Source of the DNA: Spirogloea muscicola
Taxonomy: Eukaryota; Streptophyta; Zygnematophyceae; Spirogloeales; Spirogloeaceae
DNA length: 42,552 nt
Assembly: GCA_009602725.1 (NCBI GenBank)
Contig: WELB01000066.1
Coordinates: forward strand, 1-42,552
Direction: 5' to 3'
The translations under genes and the position numbers were made by a program. The notes beneath the pieces are model-generated. The model ran no database searches, was not told the origin of the DNA, and was given only the letters and a program-made list of their open reading frames with translations. Of this stretch, positions 40,685-42,552 are shown in pieces. Each line of letters begins with the position of its first letter. Within the stretch, counting starts at the first letter, position 1.

Positions 40685-42552
40685 TCAGGCCAGTGCAGCA
40701 TCTGTGGCCTTCTTATGGAGCTGGAACGCGGGCACCACCCATGTGCCACAGCTGCATTGCTCGCCGGCCCAGCTGAATGACCCCAATCGCGCGCCGCACG
40801 CTACGCAGCTCAACTTGCCCGCTGCTGCGCCTGCTTGCACTGCACCCAGCCGGCCACACCTCGATCAGTCCAGCTGTTGCTGAATGTCAGCAACAAAGGC
40901 AGCATTCGCCGACTGGCCAGGGCTGCACCCTGCAGTAAGGTCTGTAGAGAGCGGGGGAAGCAATCCAAGAAAGAGGCCAGAAGGCAGACTTGGGGCTTTT
41001 GAGCCGCATAACAAGAACAGCTTTCCTTACACCATAGCCTATGGCTCATAGTCATGTGCTACAAAGAGTACTTCGCTTAAAAGTTGAGAGGGCTTCTTTG
41101 CTAAAGTTCCTGGTGCAGCACGTCAAGTGGTATTCTGTTAGGTTTCATTTCTGGACATAAGTTGAAAGAGCACCAAGGGTTGCAGCTATAGCTCAGGCTA
41201 GCGGTAACAGTTGGATGGGAACACAGAGCTTAGCCTCAGCAATCAGAGCTGCCAAACTGTGGACCTGGGTATGATGAAGTAAGTGGCGGAGCGGAGGAAT
41301 TCGCAAACTAGCTGTGACTCCAAGGAAAGTGCATGCGGAGGAATTGCCGTAGTTGATGCAAAGACAAACCTGGACAGAGGTTGAGAGCCTAAGGTTCAGC
41401 ATCAGGGAATTATCTTGTAATTCAAGGTGGGCCATGCTTACCATCCTCCATCCACAGCATCGGCTCCACAAAGATGGACGAGCACTCCGGTGGGAGACCT
41501 TCGCCGCCGCGGCCGTTGCCACCGCGCTTGCTCCAGCGGAACGCCGCCTCCCCAACGCCACGGTCGTGCGGCAGCACGTTCGCGGCAGACGCCACCACGC
41601 GGCGGCACTTGCGGCAGCGATAAACCTGCGCCGCTGGGAGCCCCTCGCCAACCCCCGCAGCGGGCTTGAGCAGCGTGACTGGCGACGAGCTGCCGACTGT
41701 GCCGCATCCTCGGTCGTCGCTATTGCCGCTGCTGTGCCCGCCGTTGGATGACGCTGGAGGGGTTGTGGAGCTTGTGGAGCCTGCGTCCGTTGCCGCTGGC
41801 GCAGGCGCTGAGGTACTGGTGGATGATCTGGAGGCCACACTGCTGCACCTGCCGCCGCCACCACCAGCAGAGCCGTTGGTGGCAGTGGCGCCAATGCCGC
41901 TCGTGGCATGTCCACCATTAAACGCCACGCCATTGCTGAGTGCTGCCGGATTGCCGTCGCCAGCCACCTCCTTGCGCCGCAGCTCCGCTGAAATTTCAGC
42001 CTCCAGCTCCGTCTCAATCGCCATCTCCACCTCGCTGCGCTCTCCGAGCTCCTCGTCCTCTCCGCTGGTGCAGTGTGGCCGTCTGCTAGATCCCATGTTT
42101 CCTCGGCGTTTTACTGTGCCATGGCTGCAAGCCACGCTGCTGCCATTGGTTGCGACCGCAGCACCAAGCGCAGCCCTGGCTTTCAGATCCGGCCAGAGGA
42201 GGTTGAGGGGTTTGTCGTTGCCTCCAACAGAGGCAGCGGCCGCAGCTTCGGCCCCATGTACCATGCCTGCAAGGTTGCTTCGACGGGCGGCAGCGGCAGC
42301 ACCAGGCCGCAGCTCGCCAAAGCCGGGGTCGGGCGCAAAAGCCGCCACTGAGCCAGCGCCGAGCTCCCCAGCGAGCCGTGCGCGGCCTGAGCGCGCCAGT
42401 GCGCCCGAAGCGCAGATCAGCGCCGCGGCGCGCTGCCACGCCGCGCGGGCACGGCAACCAGCAGGGCTTGCGGCCGGCGGCGCACCGACGCGTTTGAGCC
42501 GGAAGATCTTGTAGCCCACGTGCGCCTCATCCAGCCGGCAGCCCATGTCCTC
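40685..42552 (-). CDS. YVH1: YVH1/DUSP12 dual-specificity phosphatase, 3' part
   Basis: Two exons: one from beyond the right edge to 41442, then 40830-40685 (TGA). The frame enters with MGCRLDEAHVGYKIFRLKR, the helix after the phosphatase domain. About 280 residues rich in Ala, Ser and Gly follow, with an acidic patch (GEDEELGERSEVEMAIETEL). The C-terminal zinc domain comes last: YRCRKCRRVV, NVLPHD, ECSSIFVEPMLWMED, and across the intron GKLSCVACGARLGSF, WAGEQCSCGTWVVPAFQLH. This C-terminus is diagnostic for YVH1/DUSP12, which in yeast and animals helps exchange Mrt4 on pre-60S ribosomes and acts as a phosphatase. The catalytic HCxxGxxR region lies outside the window. The low-complexity insert is much longer than in yeast or human. 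Confidence 0.9.

Noticed and set aside
41666-42514. A 282-codon open frame on the plus strand
   Set aside because: It is antisense to YVH1, whose frame carries recognisable zinc-domain residues. GC-rich low-complexity DNA keeps several frames open.
1-42552. tRNA and rRNA genes
   Set aside because: I looked for T-loop GTTCRANNC strings with plausible stems and for rRNA-like blocks and found none that fold convincingly.

Overview
The window reads as nuclear DNA of a green alga, most likely a core chlorophyte and possibly a trebouxiophyte. Genes are broken into many short exons with GT-AG introns, the DNA is GC-rich with GCC and GGC runs, one gene encodes the plant-type plastid enoyl-ACP reductase, and the intergenic mobile DNA includes a non-LTR retroelement with a restriction-like endonuclease (RLE) end. 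Every exon boundary given here was placed by eye from splice signals, reading phase and known family conservation. For ARMC6, exportin-2 and FabI the phases close exactly and the protein lengths match the families.

Left part (1-18,235) is a gene block. It holds an ARMC6-like armadillo protein (minus), an ABITRAM/FAM206 homologue (plus, its first exon hidden by an N), an Integrator subunit 7 homologue (minus) and a complete 15-exon exportin-2/CSE1 gene (minus). Only the extreme left end, one INTS7 intron and the space upstream of INTS7 carry repeats.

Middle part (18,236-29,800): a 547-base assembly gap and a C-rich degenerate tandem array follow the exportin-2 start. Then come about 4 kb of stacked 3' tails of a non-LTR retroelement, mixed with a family of short hairpin modules built round GGGCTGG...CCAGCCC. 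A cytochrome c gene fragment (plus) lacks the exon with the heme-attachment motif. It converges on a complete 12-exon plastid enoyl-ACP reductase gene (FabI/MOD1 type, minus).

Right part (29,800-39,250) is the most unusual region. A retroelement copy is split inside its RLE domain by a 6.6 kb compound insertion. The insertion contains two units, each beginning with a direct repeat of about 1.15-1.2 kb and followed by a DNMT3-like C5-cytosine methyltransferase gene and an inverted partial copy of the same gene, so each forms a fold-back. Comparing the two direct repeats exposes a 101-bp hairpin insertion flanked by an 8-bp duplication, which shows that the hairpin modules are mobile in their own right. 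The right end holds the 3' part of a YVH1/DUSP12 gene (minus) that runs off the window.

The host genes are unrelated housekeeping functions (nuclear transport, RNA processing, ribosome maturation, plastid fatty acid synthesis, respiration) and do not form a pathway. The linking theme is the invasion of the spaces between them by the retroelement, the hairpin modules and the methyltransferase units.
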